This document shows positions 50,012 to 58,573 of a DNA stretch of 64,000 nt, in pieces. The notes beneath the pieces are model-generated. The model saw only the letters and a program-made list of their open reading frames with translations. It did no database searches and was not told the origin of the DNA. The translations under genes were made by a program, and so were the position numbers. Numbering within the stretch: the stretch's first letter is position 1; each line of letters starts with the position of its first letter. Where the stretch lies: positions 2,149,822 through 2,213,821 of the forward strand of contig NZ_CP095096.1 of the NCBI RefSeq assembly GCF_025561445.1. Direction: 5' to 3'. The stretch comes from Staphylococcus sp. IVB6181 (GTDB lineage Bacteria > Bacillota > Bacilli > Staphylococcales > Staphylococcaceae).

Positions 50012-51442
50012 TTAACTGATTCTACCCCAAAGGTCGCCTACACCATGATTAGGCGGAGCGACACCGTTCCATGTACGGATTGGTAAATAGTATCGCTGTC
50101 CTTGCCAGTCATAACCGATCCAAACGTGGCCATCTTGAAGCATTACTTCTGTATAATCACACCAGCCACCCGGTTGAAAGTCATAAGCATGTGGACAACT
50201 TGTGAAAGGCCCAACAGTTCGCGCCATAATTGGTTGATTACCGTTCGTAAACCGCGCCTTTTCTTCCATATAGTAAGTACCATAATTATTGCGTCTCCAC
50301 GCTCCTGCAACTGGCTTTACTGTATTACTTGATGCGCTTGTACCTTGATTAACTGTAGCAACAGGTACTTTACCGTTCATATAAGCTCTAATTTGCTTAA
50401 TAAAGTAGTCTTTAAGCTTCAATTGCTTATCTTTAGGCAGTAACCCTTGCGTGACTGGATTAAAACCTGTATGAAGCTCTGCGCTTCTGTGTGGGCAAGA
50501 TGTAGATGTAAATTCGTTGTGCAATCTGATAGTGTTTCTATTTGCGGGTAGTCCCCACTTTCTCAATAGCCTTGCACATTCTTGAAATACAGCTTGTTCA
50601 TTTTTTAAAAATGTTTTGTCATCTGCACCGATGGATTGACAGACCTCAATACCATAATAATTTTTGTTTCCGTATTGATTGGCTGTATGCCAACCGACTT
50701 GTGACTCATCTAATGCTTGCCAAACGGTATTTTCCGAGACATAACTGTGAGCAATACCTGCCTCTAAGCGTGACAATGGCGCATTGACTAAACCATTTCT
50801 ATACGCTTGTGCAGTTGCCCCTTTACTTCCAGCGTCGTTGTGTATGACAATCCCTTTTGGGTTATATCCACGCTTGGGTAAGTTGTACCCTTTTACTACA
50901 TCTTTGACAATGTTTAATTTAACCGGTTTTGCTTTCTTTTTAGAATTAGCTTTTTTAACACTTTGTGTTGGTGATTGTTCTGAACGTGTTTGTGTCGTTT
51001 TATATTTCGGACGAATAAACCACATAGGAAAGTCATAATTATGATTGATAAGCTGAGCGACTTCTGTTTTGGCCATACCGCCGCCCCACCAGTTTTGGTC
51101 GAGTGATTGGAATGTATTATAGTTACCGTCAATATTTCCGTTCGTAACAATAGCAACATGACCATAACCCCCGCCGTAACTTCTATTGAAAATAACAACG
51201 TCCCCTGGTTCTGCTTTGAACGAAGGTGTATTAGGATAAATGACAGCTTCTCCATCAAAATTATTAGCGTTAGGAATGTCTGCAGCACCTATACCTTTAA
51301 GACCATGTCCAAATAATTTATACCAGTACATATTAGCTAGATCAAAACATTGCCAGCCATAAACACCGTCAAAATCCCAACCTTTGCCCTTTAACTCATT
51401 AATATAAGCGATTGCTTCGTTATTAGTCAGTTTTGCTGTCAT
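50012..51442 (-). CDS. Phage endolysin: CHAP - amidase - SH3b
   Basis: 476 aa. Three parts: CHAP peptidase at about 10-140 ([19 protein letters not shown] with the Cys nucleophile; GHVAIVTNG with the His), N-acetylmuramoyl-L-alanine amidase at about 185-330 ([12 protein letters not shown], then [14 protein letters not shown] with zinc-binding His and Cys), and a C-terminal bacterial SH3 domain at about 380-470 ([34 protein letters not shown]) that binds the pentaglycine bridge. It cuts staphylococcal peptidoglycan at lysis. The start is at 51442, where GGAGGCGG stands 8 nt before ATG; the ATG 15 nt upstream overlaps that site. It overlaps the holin gene by 20 nt. Confidence 0.94.
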   Translation of the reverse strand: MTAKLTNNEAIAYINELKGKGWDFDGVYGWQCFDLANMYWYKLFGHGLKGIGAADIPNANNFDGEAVIYPNTPSFKAEPGDVVIFNRSYGGGYGHVAIVTNGNIDGNYNTFQSLDQNWWGGGMAKTEVAQLINHNYDFPMWFIRPKYKTTQTRSEQSPTQSVKKANSKKKAKPVKLNIVKDVVKGYNLPKRGYNPKGIVIHNDAGSKGATAQAYRNGLVNAPLSRLEAGIAHSYVSENTVWQALDESQVGWHTANQYGNKNYYGIEVCQSIGADDKTFLKNEQAVFQECARLLRKWGLPANRNTIRLHNEFTSTSCPHRSAELHTGFNPVTQGLLPKDKQLKLKDYFIKQIRAYMNGKVPVATVNQGTSASSNTVKPVAGAWRRNNYGTYYMEEKARFTNGNQPIMARTVGPFTSCPHAYDFQPGGWCDYTEVMLQDGHVWIGYDWQGQRYYLPIRTWNGVAPPNHGVGDLWGRIS

Positions 51443-51851
51443 CTGAACCGCCTCCATGTTCGTATTCGTTCACATCAAATCCGATTTCATCTGAATCATC
51501 TGTAAAAGGCTGCGTTGTATCATATATTTTAGGTTGGAACTGTTGTACTTCAGGCGCATGTGCTTGATTCTGCCACTGAACCATTTCATCTGTATTATTA
51601 CTATCTCTAGGCTTTGTATAAGTTTGTACAATACCGCTGTCTTTAATCCCCTTGCTTGTCGGATCTACAATAACACCTAAGCCGACAAGCAAAGTAATAA
51701 TTGTACCCGCTAAGGCGCTTATTTGTTCTAATTGCGTTGATAAATCTAATCCGAATAACTCAGTCACTTGTTTCACAAATAATAAAACAGCACCGACTAA
51801 TCCAGTCAGCACTGCCTTGTTTTTAAATCTTAATTTCATGTTTATTTTCAT
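51423..51851 (-). CDS. Phage holin (phi LC3 family)
   Basis: 142 aa. Two membrane helices ([22 protein letters not shown] and [15 protein letters not shown]) followed by [20 protein letters not shown], the family signature, and a long polar tail of about 80 residues that ends in an acidic stretch. It opens the membrane for the endolysin. GAGGAG ribosome binding site 8 nt upstream. The long tail is longer than in most members. Confidence 0.92.
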   Translation of the reverse strand: MKINMKLRFKNKAVLTGLVGAVLLFVKQVTELFGLDLSTQLEQISALAGTIITLLVGLGVIVDPTSKGIKDSGIVQTYTKPRDSNNTDEMVQWQNQAHAPEVQQFQPKIYDTTQPFTDDSDEIGFDVNEYEHGGGSDDSKTD

Positions 51852-51893
51852 TTCATTTGCTCCTCTCTATATTCTGTGTTAAATTGAATATAG

Positions 51894-51920
51894 AAAAAGG
51901 ACTCACAATATAGTGAGTCC
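51894..51920 (-). terminator. Terminator of the toxin unit, upstream of the holin gene
   Basis: Minus strand: GGACTCAC - TATATT - GTGAGTCC, perfect 8-bp stem, then TTTTTCT. It separates the SprG-like unit from the holin gene, so the holin needs read-through or a start of its own here. Confidence 0.85.
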
Positions 51921-51921
51921 C

Positions 51922-52017
51922 CTTACGAACCCGTTAAAAAGACGGTGGCTATTCAGAATTATAGAATTATAATCTAACCATTCCTACTTGGCCAAAGTTG
52001 GGGAATGGTTATTTTTT
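51922..52017 (+). ncRNA. Candidate antisense antitoxin RNA of the SprG-like toxin
   Basis: The plus strand has a terminator overlapping the 3' end of the toxin gene: AACCATTCC pairs with GGGAATGGTT (51976-52010), then ATTTTTTA. A TTGAAT - 19 bp - TATAGT element lies at 51884-51914. A transcript from there would be about 95 nt and would pair with the toxin mRNA 3' end, the layout of SprF-type antitoxins. The 19-bp spacer makes the promoter doubtful. Confidence 0.45.
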
Positions 52018-52116
52018 ATGGTTAATTTTAATTATTGCAATGACTAAACTGATTAAGGCAACGATAAACATACCGAAACTAATCATCAGTTGTAGCGCAT
52101 CTACAATAGATACCAC
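52009..52116 (-). CDS. SprG/holin-like type I toxin, 35 aa
   Basis: Starts at GTG with AAAGGAG 9 nt upstream and reads MVSIVDALQLMISFGMF, a membrane helix, and a basic end (IIKINHKK). It is the 'putative holin-like toxin' type seen in staphylococcal prophages and islands, close in design to SprG1 (MITISTMLQFGLFLIALIGL). Such peptides damage the membrane when made in excess and are held down by an antisense RNA. It lies in its own unit with an extended -10 promoter upstream and a terminator downstream. Confidence 0.8.
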   Translation of the reverse strand: MVSIVDALQLMISFGMFIVALISLVIAIIKINHKK

Positions 52117-52157
52117 AAAGGGCGTCTCCTTTCTAAAGATTCAAGTAATGCCGACAT
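52101..52157 (-). CDS. Leader ORF overlapping the toxin gene, 18 aa
   Basis: Starts at ATG with a very strong AAGGAGGTG site and reads MSALLESLERRRPLWYLL. It matches the leader half of SprG1 (MVALLKSLERRR), which in S. aureus is fused in frame to the toxin. Here it is in another frame and stops 16 nt inside the toxin gene. Its codons for Leu-Glu-Arg hold the ribosome binding site of the toxin, so translation of the two should be coupled. Confidence 0.7.
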   Translation of the reverse strand: MSALLESLERRRPLWYLL

Positions 52158-52170
52158 AGGCATCACCTCC

Positions 52171-52192
52171 TTATACTCAGATAGCCACCATC
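52171..52192 (-). repeat. Inverted repeat partner in the toxin mRNA leader
   Basis: Minus strand AGATGGTGGCTAT.., matched in inverted form by AGACGGTGGCTAT.. on the plus strand at 51940-51952, on the other side of the toxin gene. The two would let the toxin mRNA 5' leader pair with its own 3' end, a known way of keeping type I toxin mRNAs silent. Confidence 0.6.
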
Positions 52193-52214
52193 TATCCAAC
52201 TTGCTCGCTTTTCT

Positions 52215-52223
52215 ATTTTAACA
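52215..52223 (-). promoter_or_regulatory. Extended -10 promoter of the toxin unit
   Basis: Minus strand TGTTAAAAT: TAAAAT at 52215-52220 with TG one base upstream. Start expected near 52208. No clear -35. Confidence 0.5.
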
Positions 52224-52238
52224 CATTCATTAATATTA

Positions 52239-52259
52239 AGCCGACGCAGTGCGCCGACT
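52239..52259 (-). terminator. Hairpin after the XhlA-like gene
   Basis: Minus strand: AGTCGGC pairs with GTCGGCT around GCACTGC, followed by the weak TTAATATTAAT. It overlaps the stop codon of the upstream gene and marks the start of the toxin unit. Confidence 0.45.
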
Positions 52260-52654
52260 TAGAAAAAGACTTGCGCAAATCCGAATGCCGCAACGATAAC
52301 CGCAACTACGCCTGATATAATTGCTACTGTAATTTGCGCGTTACCTTTTTGCTTTTCAGAGATAACGCTTTGGACATTATGCAAAGTATCATCGTGCGCT
52401 TTGACTTTATACTTAATATCAACCACTTCATCGCCTAAACGTTCCATTGTTCCATTTAACTTTTCTAAATGTTTTTCAGAACGTTCTTGCGATTCAAAAG
52501 ATCGTTCTTGCAATAAAATCTGCCGATTGACTGTCTTCTCTAATGTGTTGATTGCCTCTGTATGCTTTCGGTCATTATCGTTAATGCGTTCGTATATCTT
52601 ATTCTTAGCGGCTTCGAATTCATGTTTGGCTAGATATTCATTGTCGTTTGTCAT
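52259..52654 (-). CDS. Phage XhlA/DUF2951-like coiled-coil membrane protein
   Basis: 131 aa. A long charged helix (residues 1-100, heptads such as EKTVNRQILLQERSFESQERSEK) and one C-terminal membrane helix (ITVAIISGVVAVIVAAFGFAQ). This is the build of XhlA- and DUF2951-type proteins encoded before holins in staphylococcal and Bacillus phages, which may help lysis. Overlaps the previous gene by 17 nt. Confidence 0.7.
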   Translation of the reverse strand: MTNDNEYLAKHEFEAAKNKIYERINDNDRKHTEAINTLEKTVNRQILLQERSFESQERSEKHLEKLNGTMERLGDEVVDIKYKVKAHDDTLHNVQSVISEKQKGNAQITVAIISGVVAVIVAAFGFAQVFF

Positions 52655-53063
52655 TGAACATCATGCCTCCGATAAATGCTATAGCACCGCTTTTAGCAGT
52701 CAATACCGCGAATTGCGCCCATGTCAACCAGTTAATCGCATTGTATATACTTGCGCTTGCCATTAAAAAGTAAATAATTGATGCACCGATACCGCCGATA
52801 ATCAATAAAAATTGACACGTGTTTGTTAGTCGATGTCTAGGTATCAACCACGCTGCTGCAAATAAAATGATAGCTACAATCATCAGCAATAAGCCCCATA
52901 CCCAAATAGACATTACATCATTCAAAGCTGAATAAAATTCCGAATCTGCAATCACTTCGTCATCTTCTACAAACCAAAATAAACCTCTCATGAACGTAAA
53001 AATTGCAAACCCTGCAAGCATCACAAAAGCGAGTGCTTCGCCTAAATCCGTTCTTTTCATCAA
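52638..53063 (-). CDS. Phage membrane protein of unknown role, four helices
   Basis: 141 aa with four hydrophobic helices: ALAFVMLAGFAIFTFMRGLF, VWGLLLMIVAIILFAAAWL, FLLIIGGIGASIIYFLM and WAQFAVLTAKSGAIAFIGG. I do not recognise the family. Its place just before the XhlA-like gene suggests a lysis or membrane role. The second ATG (53060) is as good a start as the first. Confidence 0.65.
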   Translation of the reverse strand: MMKRTDLGEALAFVMLAGFAIFTFMRGLFWFVEDDEVIADSEFYSALNDVMSIWVWGLLLMIVAIILFAAAWLIPRHRLTNTCQFLLIIGGIGASIIYFLMASASIYNAINWLTWAQFAVLTAKSGAIAFIGGMMFNDKRQ

Positions 53064-53083
53064 AACACCTGCTTTCTATCGGG

Positions 53084-53377
53084 TTATTCCTCTTCAGAGT
53101 CTTCTTCTAATTCATCAATAAATTCTCTATTAATCACTTCACGAGCGATTCGTACACGGTATTGGTCTCCCGAGAGTTCATACAAACTATTTAAAGCTTT
53201 CGAAATCTTTTTAGCTTTTTCTTCATCTTCAAAAGACGTTGCTTGGTCCGGTGATTGGAACGCACTATAACCACCGCCATATAAATTTTTTGCTATAACA
53301 CGCTCACCTTCTTCTTTGTCTAAGTCTACTTGCACTAAAATAATTCTTTCTTTTCTTCCAATAATATTGTTTTCCAT
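53084..53377 (-). CDS. Hypothetical phage protein, 97 aa
   Basis: Soluble, acidic, ending in a run of Glu/Asp/Ser. MENNIIGRKERIILVQVDLD at the start; NLYGGGYSAFQSPDQATSF in the middle. AGGAGG ribosome binding site. It follows the Tal region and belongs to the tail-end set; function unknown. Confidence 0.65.
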   Translation of the reverse strand: MENNIIGRKERIILVQVDLDKEEGERVIAKNLYGGGYSAFQSPDQATSFEDEEKAKKISKALNSLYELSGDQYRVRIAREVINREFIDELEEDSEEE

Positions 53378-53419
53378 GAAAAATCCTCCTAAAAATTGGT
53401 ATAAAAATAGTGGTATAAG

Positions 53420-53575
53420 TTACTCACTTACACCACGGTCATTTTTCTGAGATTCATCTAATAATTGTTGTAATAAAGCTTTATATTGCGCGTTTTCGTT
53501 CGTCAATCTAGCCACTTCTTCCAATAAATTTTCAATCACTTTATTTGCTTGTGGTTGTAATTGTTTATCTTCCAT
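53420..53575 (-). CDS. Small phage coiled-coil protein, 51 aa
   Basis: Reads MEDKQLQPQANKVIENLLEE and ends SQKNDRGVSE; a single amphipathic helix with LTNENAQYKALLQQLLDE heptads. Its ATG overlaps the last codons of the Tal gene (ATGGAAGATAA contains the Tal stop), so it is translationally coupled. Small proteins of this size follow Tal or the tail fibre in many staphylococcal phages. Missed by length cut-offs. Confidence 0.7.
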   Translation of the reverse strand: MEDKQLQPQANKVIENLLEEVARLTNENAQYKALLQQLLDESQKNDRGVSE

Positions 53576-56500
53576 TCAGTTTGTCCTCCAATTCTTTTAC
53601 TTTTTCATTTAATTGCTGTATCGCCCTCATACTGTGTGCGAGCATATCATATAGGTTGACGCCGTCATCTTGAATAAACTGATTCGGTGTATGATAACCT
53701 TCTCCGATAATGACGCCGTGATGTGTTTGATTATCGTAGTTCCCTTTGTAATTGAAAGTATATAATTCCGTACTATCGATAACTTTAAGTGCATCACCAT
53801 GCCAAGGCATAATATTCTTTTTATATTCTGCCTTAGAACCGTTTGTAAAAGCAGATGCGACAACTGGTCTATATTGAGGTCTGCCGTTATTATAACCGTT
53901 AACATCTGTTACATACATTTTATTCTTAGGATCAGCGCCTACACCAAAGTACGTACCGCCCTTGCTGTGGTTAGTAAACCCTAACGCGGATTGCGTGGAC
54001 ATCGTTAATGCACGAATCGGTACATACGTTGTCTTTTTGCCTCTCTCTCCTGAAAGGCTTGTTGCGCGTATTTCGCCACCGTTACTATCAGCCATGATAT
54101 ATAAATGTGTAAGTCTTGTTTTTAAGTCGCCATAAAAGTTTCTAGCACTAAACGATCCAGTGTTCGCATTGCCTGCATTATCTGTTGCATATATCATCGG
54201 CTCGTACTCTCCGGTCTCATTCCCTTTAACACCTTTTTTTCTGAAACGAATACCTGAACCTGCCAATCCATCCGGATTAGAAACTTCACCGTAAATAAAA
54301 TAACCATCAGTGTCTGACGCGTTATCTGCCTCTATAACTTTATAACTAAACTCGTTAACCCCTTGTCTAGTAAGAGTGTAAGGTCTTAAATATATACCCG
54401 CATCAGCAGTTTCAATGTTAGTCGTTTGTTTTGAACGAATATAAACACGATTTTCTTGAGATTGCAGATATACCATGCCGTAATACGAATGCAGCCTTAC
54501 ACCTTCTGTATTATCTGTAGGACTTAAAAAGTGGAATTGCAATGTACCGCTTGTCCCTTTTAAGTTACCAGCCATTGTAGTTGATAGACCTTTTTCAGTT
54601 AAATATAAGTTTCTACCCGATGTTTCGTTTTGCATGATAAGATGCCCATCATAAATACCTAATTTACAGTAAGGACGGTCTGTTTCACCGCCCCACGTTC
54701 TCTCAAAGAAACCACGCGACAATAGTTTTGTATTTTGAATGTCGAGATACGTCGTTCCGTCTCCACCACGTATACCAACTTTATTTGCATCAATCGCAAT
54801 ACCCTCATTCGATACATTAATACTGTTAATAACTTCATGTTTACCAACTTTGTTATCAATAGCATTAGCCATGACTTTAAAGTCTTTATTAACTTTAATA
54901 TTAACTCGGTCGCCTTTTAATTTGATGCCATCTCTCCCAATATTCGCTGATTGAATATTACCGTTATCATCATAGTTAAAGAACATACCGCTCGAAACAT
55001 CATTGATAAATTCTGATGTGTATCTTTCTAAAGTTTTACTGTTTTCATTAAATATTTCTTTCGAAACACGGTTCGATGTTTGTTCAGCTTCAATTAATAC
55101 TTCAGCTTTAGAATTAATAAGCTTTTGTCCAACATCATTCTCGTATTCAGACCTTGTAACTCTATCCGCAATTTGATTAGAAAGTTGTTTTCTTTCTGAA
55201 TCAGAACTATTTAATCTTTCAATAATCCCTTGTTGATCACTTTGATATTGTGAAGAAGTGACATAATCTCTTAACATTTGATTTGTCACTTCACGCACAG
55301 ATTCATCAATTTGTTTAAAAACATCAACCTCTCCAACGAGTTGATTATTTTCATTAACTGTTAACCCTAATTTAGACGCTACATTCTGCATAGCTTCATT
55401 GAATTTCTCATCTGTATATTGCGATTGCAATAATTTGAAGCGATCATCTATTGCAATCTTTGCATTCTCTAATGAATTGTATAATGTTTGCAGTAATTCG
55501 CGATATTTTAAAAACAGTGCTTGTGTATCGACCAGTTTGCCGATTGTGGCTGTTTCCGGTTTCATACTATCAAGATTTGTCTTGATTTCATTATAGGTAT
55601 TGATTGTATTATCTAAATTTTGTTGAACCTGTTGTTTCAATTCAGTATCAACAAAATATTCACTGTCTATCACTTCATACACTTCACTTAATAACTTGCT
55701 GTGTTGAATGTTCAAGTTTATAAATGTGTTGGTTAACTCACTGTATAATGCTTTCTCTCGTGTAACTGCACCAATATCTTCAGCTTTTTCAGCAGTCGCA
55801 TTGAGCCATCTTCCGTTCCAATATCGTTTTAATACAGCAACATCAGGATTACTGGTATCTAACCATAGCAAGTCGTTAACTGGCTTTTTAGGAGGATGCG
55901 CACCTTTTATGATTTTCTTTTCAAAGTATTCAAGATTACCTGCTTGTGTCTGTTCAATAATTGTATTAATATTACTTACTTTATCATTCAGCTTTTGTTG
56001 AATGTCGCGTAATCTTTGCTCGAACGCTTTCTTGAGTTCGGATTCTGCATATTCCTTATACTCCCCAAAACTGTACTCGGAATCTCCAGAAATCAAATCG
56101 TAATCTTCACCGATTACTTCTGCTTCCAGATATAAACTAGGTACAAAATCTTCATTTTTAATTCTGATTTTATCACCTAAACGAATCACTTCATGTGGGT
56201 AATAGCGTTTAATATCTGCTGCTTTAACTTCATAACTGATAGCAGCTGCTTTGCGCTTATTTAATTCAGTAGTTGCTAAAGTACGCAAACGTGATTCAGT
56301 CATATTTTCATCTTCAGTTTCAGGTGAATAAATCCCCCACAAGTACCGTCCTGGAAGACTGTATCGATTATTTGCTTCATCATCTTTGACAGTCAACGTG
56401 ATACCTGGTGTCCCATCTTCCTTTTGTGGTCCGCTGGCAAGCAATGCAGTTTTAATTTCAGTCATATCTACTGTACGCTTCATTTCTAGCAAATCTTTAC

Positions 56501-57074
56501 CATACACAATTTCTTTGCCTTTGAATAAAGGAGCGCGCGTCTTTAATACAACATATCTTCCTTCTACACGATTACGCCCGACTTCCACATAAAAATCAGG
56601 AATCATTTTATACGTCGTGCATAACTGCATCAATACTTCATAACGTGTTTGAAAACTTGTCCAAGAAGTAGAACGTGTGCCGCCGTATTCAGTTCTATCC
56701 GAAACTTGCCAACCTGTATCTTTTAATACATCTCTCAATGCTTGTGATGTGGTCATACTAGGTAATTTACCTGGACTGTAAGGTTTGCTTTTAGAAATAT
56801 CTTCTAAATAACTGGCGCTGGTTTCTACCTCGGTATAGCCGTCGATATCTTGTGAGGTATGTTCAATAATGAACTCACGATACTGTTCATTCGAATCTTG
56901 TATAATGATTCTGTTTCTGTCTTGCAAATGTTCAGCGCGCTCAGACAATATTGTAAAATCAAACGTTTCAGATCGTTCATTTATATTTTTATGGTGCACC
57001 GCACTGATAACTGCATTATCGTTTTGAGCTATAAAATCAATAATCTTACCTTGATAATCCAAAACATGAATCAT
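53565..57074 (-). CDS. Tail-associated protein (Tal, prophage tail endopeptidase family) with S74-type chaperone end
   Basis: 1169 aa. Residues 1-350 form the prophage-tail/gp27-like hub (MIHVLDYQGKIIDF, MTTSQALRDVLKDTGWQV, EVIRLGDKIRI). The middle is long helical and beta-rich shaft (VTNQMLRDYVTSSQYQSDQQ; FNYDDNGNIQSANIGRDGIK). The end resembles an intramolecular chaperone of peptidase S74 type: NGSKAEYKKNIMPWHGDALK then TFNYKGNYDNQTHHGVIIGE and a final coiled coil. Such ends trimerise the fibre and then cut themselves off; Ser and Lys are in place. It binds or opens the host wall at the tail tip. Confidence 0.85.
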   Translation of the reverse strand: MIHVLDYQGKIIDFIAQNDNAVISAVHHKNINERSETFDFTILSERAEHLQDRNRIIIQDSNEQYREFIIEHTSQDIDGYTEVETSASYLEDISKSKPYSPGKLPSMTTSQALRDVLKDTGWQVSDRTEYGGTRSTSWTSFQTRYEVLMQLCTTYKMIPDFYVEVGRNRVEGRYVVLKTRAPLFKGKEIVYGKDLLEMKRTVDMTEIKTALLASGPQKEDGTPGITLTVKDDEANNRYSLPGRYLWGIYSPETEDENMTESRLRTLATTELNKRKAAAISYEVKAADIKRYYPHEVIRLGDKIRIKNEDFVPSLYLEAEVIGEDYDLISGDSEYSFGEYKEYAESELKKAFEQRLRDIQQKLNDKVSNINTIIEQTQAGNLEYFEKKIIKGAHPPKKPVNDLLWLDTSNPDVAVLKRYWNGRWLNATAEKAEDIGAVTREKALYSELTNTFINLNIQHSKLLSEVYEVIDSEYFVDTELKQQVQQNLDNTINTYNEIKTNLDSMKPETATIGKLVDTQALFLKYRELLQTLYNSLENAKIAIDDRFKLLQSQYTDEKFNEAMQNVASKLGLTVNENNQLVGEVDVFKQIDESVREVTNQMLRDYVTSSQYQSDQQGIIERLNSSDSERKQLSNQIADRVTRSEYENDVGQKLINSKAEVLIEAEQTSNRVSKEIFNENSKTLERYTSEFINDVSSGMFFNYDDNGNIQSANIGRDGIKLKGDRVNIKVNKDFKVMANAIDNKVGKHEVINSINVSNEGIAIDANKVGIRGGDGTTYLDIQNTKLLSRGFFERTWGGETDRPYCKLGIYDGHLIMQNETSGRNLYLTEKGLSTTMAGNLKGTSGTLQFHFLSPTDNTEGVRLHSYYGMVYLQSQENRVYIRSKQTTNIETADAGIYLRPYTLTRQGVNEFSYKVIEADNASDTDGYFIYGEVSNPDGLAGSGIRFRKKGVKGNETGEYEPMIYATDNAGNANTGSFSARNFYGDLKTRLTHLYIMADSNGGEIRATSLSGERGKKTTYVPIRALTMSTQSALGFTNHSKGGTYFGVGADPKNKMYVTDVNGYNNGRPQYRPVVASAFTNGSKAEYKKNIMPWHGDALKVIDSTELYTFNYKGNYDNQTHHGVIIGEGYHTPNQFIQDDGVNLYDMLAHSMRAIQQLNEKVKELEDKLNGR

Positions 57075-57091
57075 ATCAAACCCTCCCTTCT

Positions 57092-58573
57092 CTAGTAGTA
57101 TCTATCTTGCCATTTAACTGTTGTATCGAAAGTCTTTTCAGGATAAATCATCAACTCTGTATGACCCGAATCAATATTAAAGAAATTACTGCCAAAGCTT
57201 TTTTCAGTTAAAAATGATTCTTCATTTACCATTACAAGATTGCTCCGCGTATCGATAAGGATGTTGTCTCCTTCTTTGATAATCATATCGTTAGCATCTT
57301 GTGGTTTTGGCAGTATTTCATGGTTAAAAGTTCCAGCGATAAAAACAGGAAACGTTTTGTCTGTCCCATGCTTACCTTCATACACGCTCACGCTGGATAC
57401 AGGTCGTTTATAAAAGTTTCCTCGATCTGTAAAGACTTGGCGGTGTTCATCAAAGATTACGCGTTGTTTCTGATCTGTATACTTCCAACTTCTCAATGTA
57501 AATTCGTTGCCTACACGCTTGATTTGAACATAGATAACAAAATCATTCATTCTTTGTACTTTCGGCGAATTAGCATACTCATATACTTTACGTTGATTAC
57601 CGCTTTGGTCGAATAATGTGATAATCACACGTCCTATATTTTGTGTTGGGCTTGGGTTCACGTAACCTAAACTTGCAATGACACGATTATCTGTATCATA
57701 GATGTATTGTGCTGCACGGACTGCACCCTTGTTTTTCTGTCCTATAATAAAGCGTACGCTTGAACGAAAATCTTGTGCAGACTTAGTATAACTGCGCTTA
57801 TACATACCGCCAATCCAGCCTTTTCCTTCAACACTTTCGGGTTCTAAATAAACACTGTCCTTAGTTTCAGACTGTTTGAAGTAACCGCCGACTCCGCCTC
57901 CTGTATAATTGTCTGTAAAATCAATCGTAGACTGTTTGCTCCAGTCCACCATTGTCGTAATTTCAGATGAATAAATCGAAGGAAGATAGTTTTTGTAGAC
58001 CTTATTAACGTTATCGTCACCTATCATAAAATAATCCTTATCACCTTTAGTAATCATAAAATAACTTGATGGTTTGAGCGCTCTCGCTTCAACAATAATA
58101 GGCGTGTCAGCTGTGCCAGAATTGACAATACTGACCTGGTCAGAGATTGCAGTGTTTTTATTACCTTTTATAGCGTACTTGTACGGGTCAGTTAAAACCA
58201 CTTTTAAATTAACCACATTGATTTGATTTTCAGTTTTGTTAAATAACTCGATCGGTCCTTCAAAAAACGCATTCCAATACCATGATTTTGATTTGAATTG
58301 AAGTTTAACCTCTTGATCGTAATTCAAGAACTTGACGAGTTCATTCAATATATCGTCGTGCGATTTAAAGCCATTATGCGATAAATAGTCATTGTGAATA
58401 ACCAATGGTAATTCAAACGCATACTGTTTCAATTCTCTTCCTTGGTATACTGATCCTCTTCTAACGGGTACTTCTTTCGTTTTTACTTCAAAATTAAAAG
58501 AGGGTATTTTAAACCCTCTTTGAACAAAAAGCCACGGAAGCGTTTTATCATTTACTATTACTGTATCGTTCAT
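57092..58573 (-). CDS. Distal tail protein (Dit, Sipho_tail family), extended
   Basis: 493 aa. N-terminal Dit ring domain (LPWLFVQRGFKIPSF, VRRGSVYQGRELKQYAFEL, LNYDQEVKLQFKSKSWYW) and the C-terminal beta-sandwich of the family. Longer than a plain Dit (about 250-310 aa) because of an insert at about 185-420 with carbohydrate-binding-like beta strands (VDWSKQSTIDFTDNYTGGG.., FRSSVRFIIGQKNKGAV), as in 'evolved Dit' proteins that help bind the host. It overlaps the tape measure stop by 1 nt. Confidence 0.85.
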   Translation of the reverse strand: MNDTVIVNDKTLPWLFVQRGFKIPSFNFEVKTKEVPVRRGSVYQGRELKQYAFELPLVIHNDYLSHNGFKSHDDILNELVKFLNYDQEVKLQFKSKSWYWNAFFEGPIELFNKTENQINVVNLKVVLTDPYKYAIKGNKNTAISDQVSIVNSGTADTPIIVEARALKPSSYFMITKGDKDYFMIGDDNVNKVYKNYLPSIYSSEITTMVDWSKQSTIDFTDNYTGGGVGGYFKQSETKDSVYLEPESVEGKGWIGGMYKRSYTKSAQDFRSSVRFIIGQKNKGAVRAAQYIYDTDNRVIASLGYVNPSPTQNIGRVIITLFDQSGNQRKVYEYANSPKVQRMNDFVIYVQIKRVGNEFTLRSWKYTDQKQRVIFDEHRQVFTDRGNFYKRPVSSVSVYEGKHGTDKTFPVFIAGTFNHEILPKPQDANDMIIKEGDNILIDTRSNLVMVNEESFLTEKSFGSNFFNIDSGHTELMIYPEKTFDTTVKWQDRYY

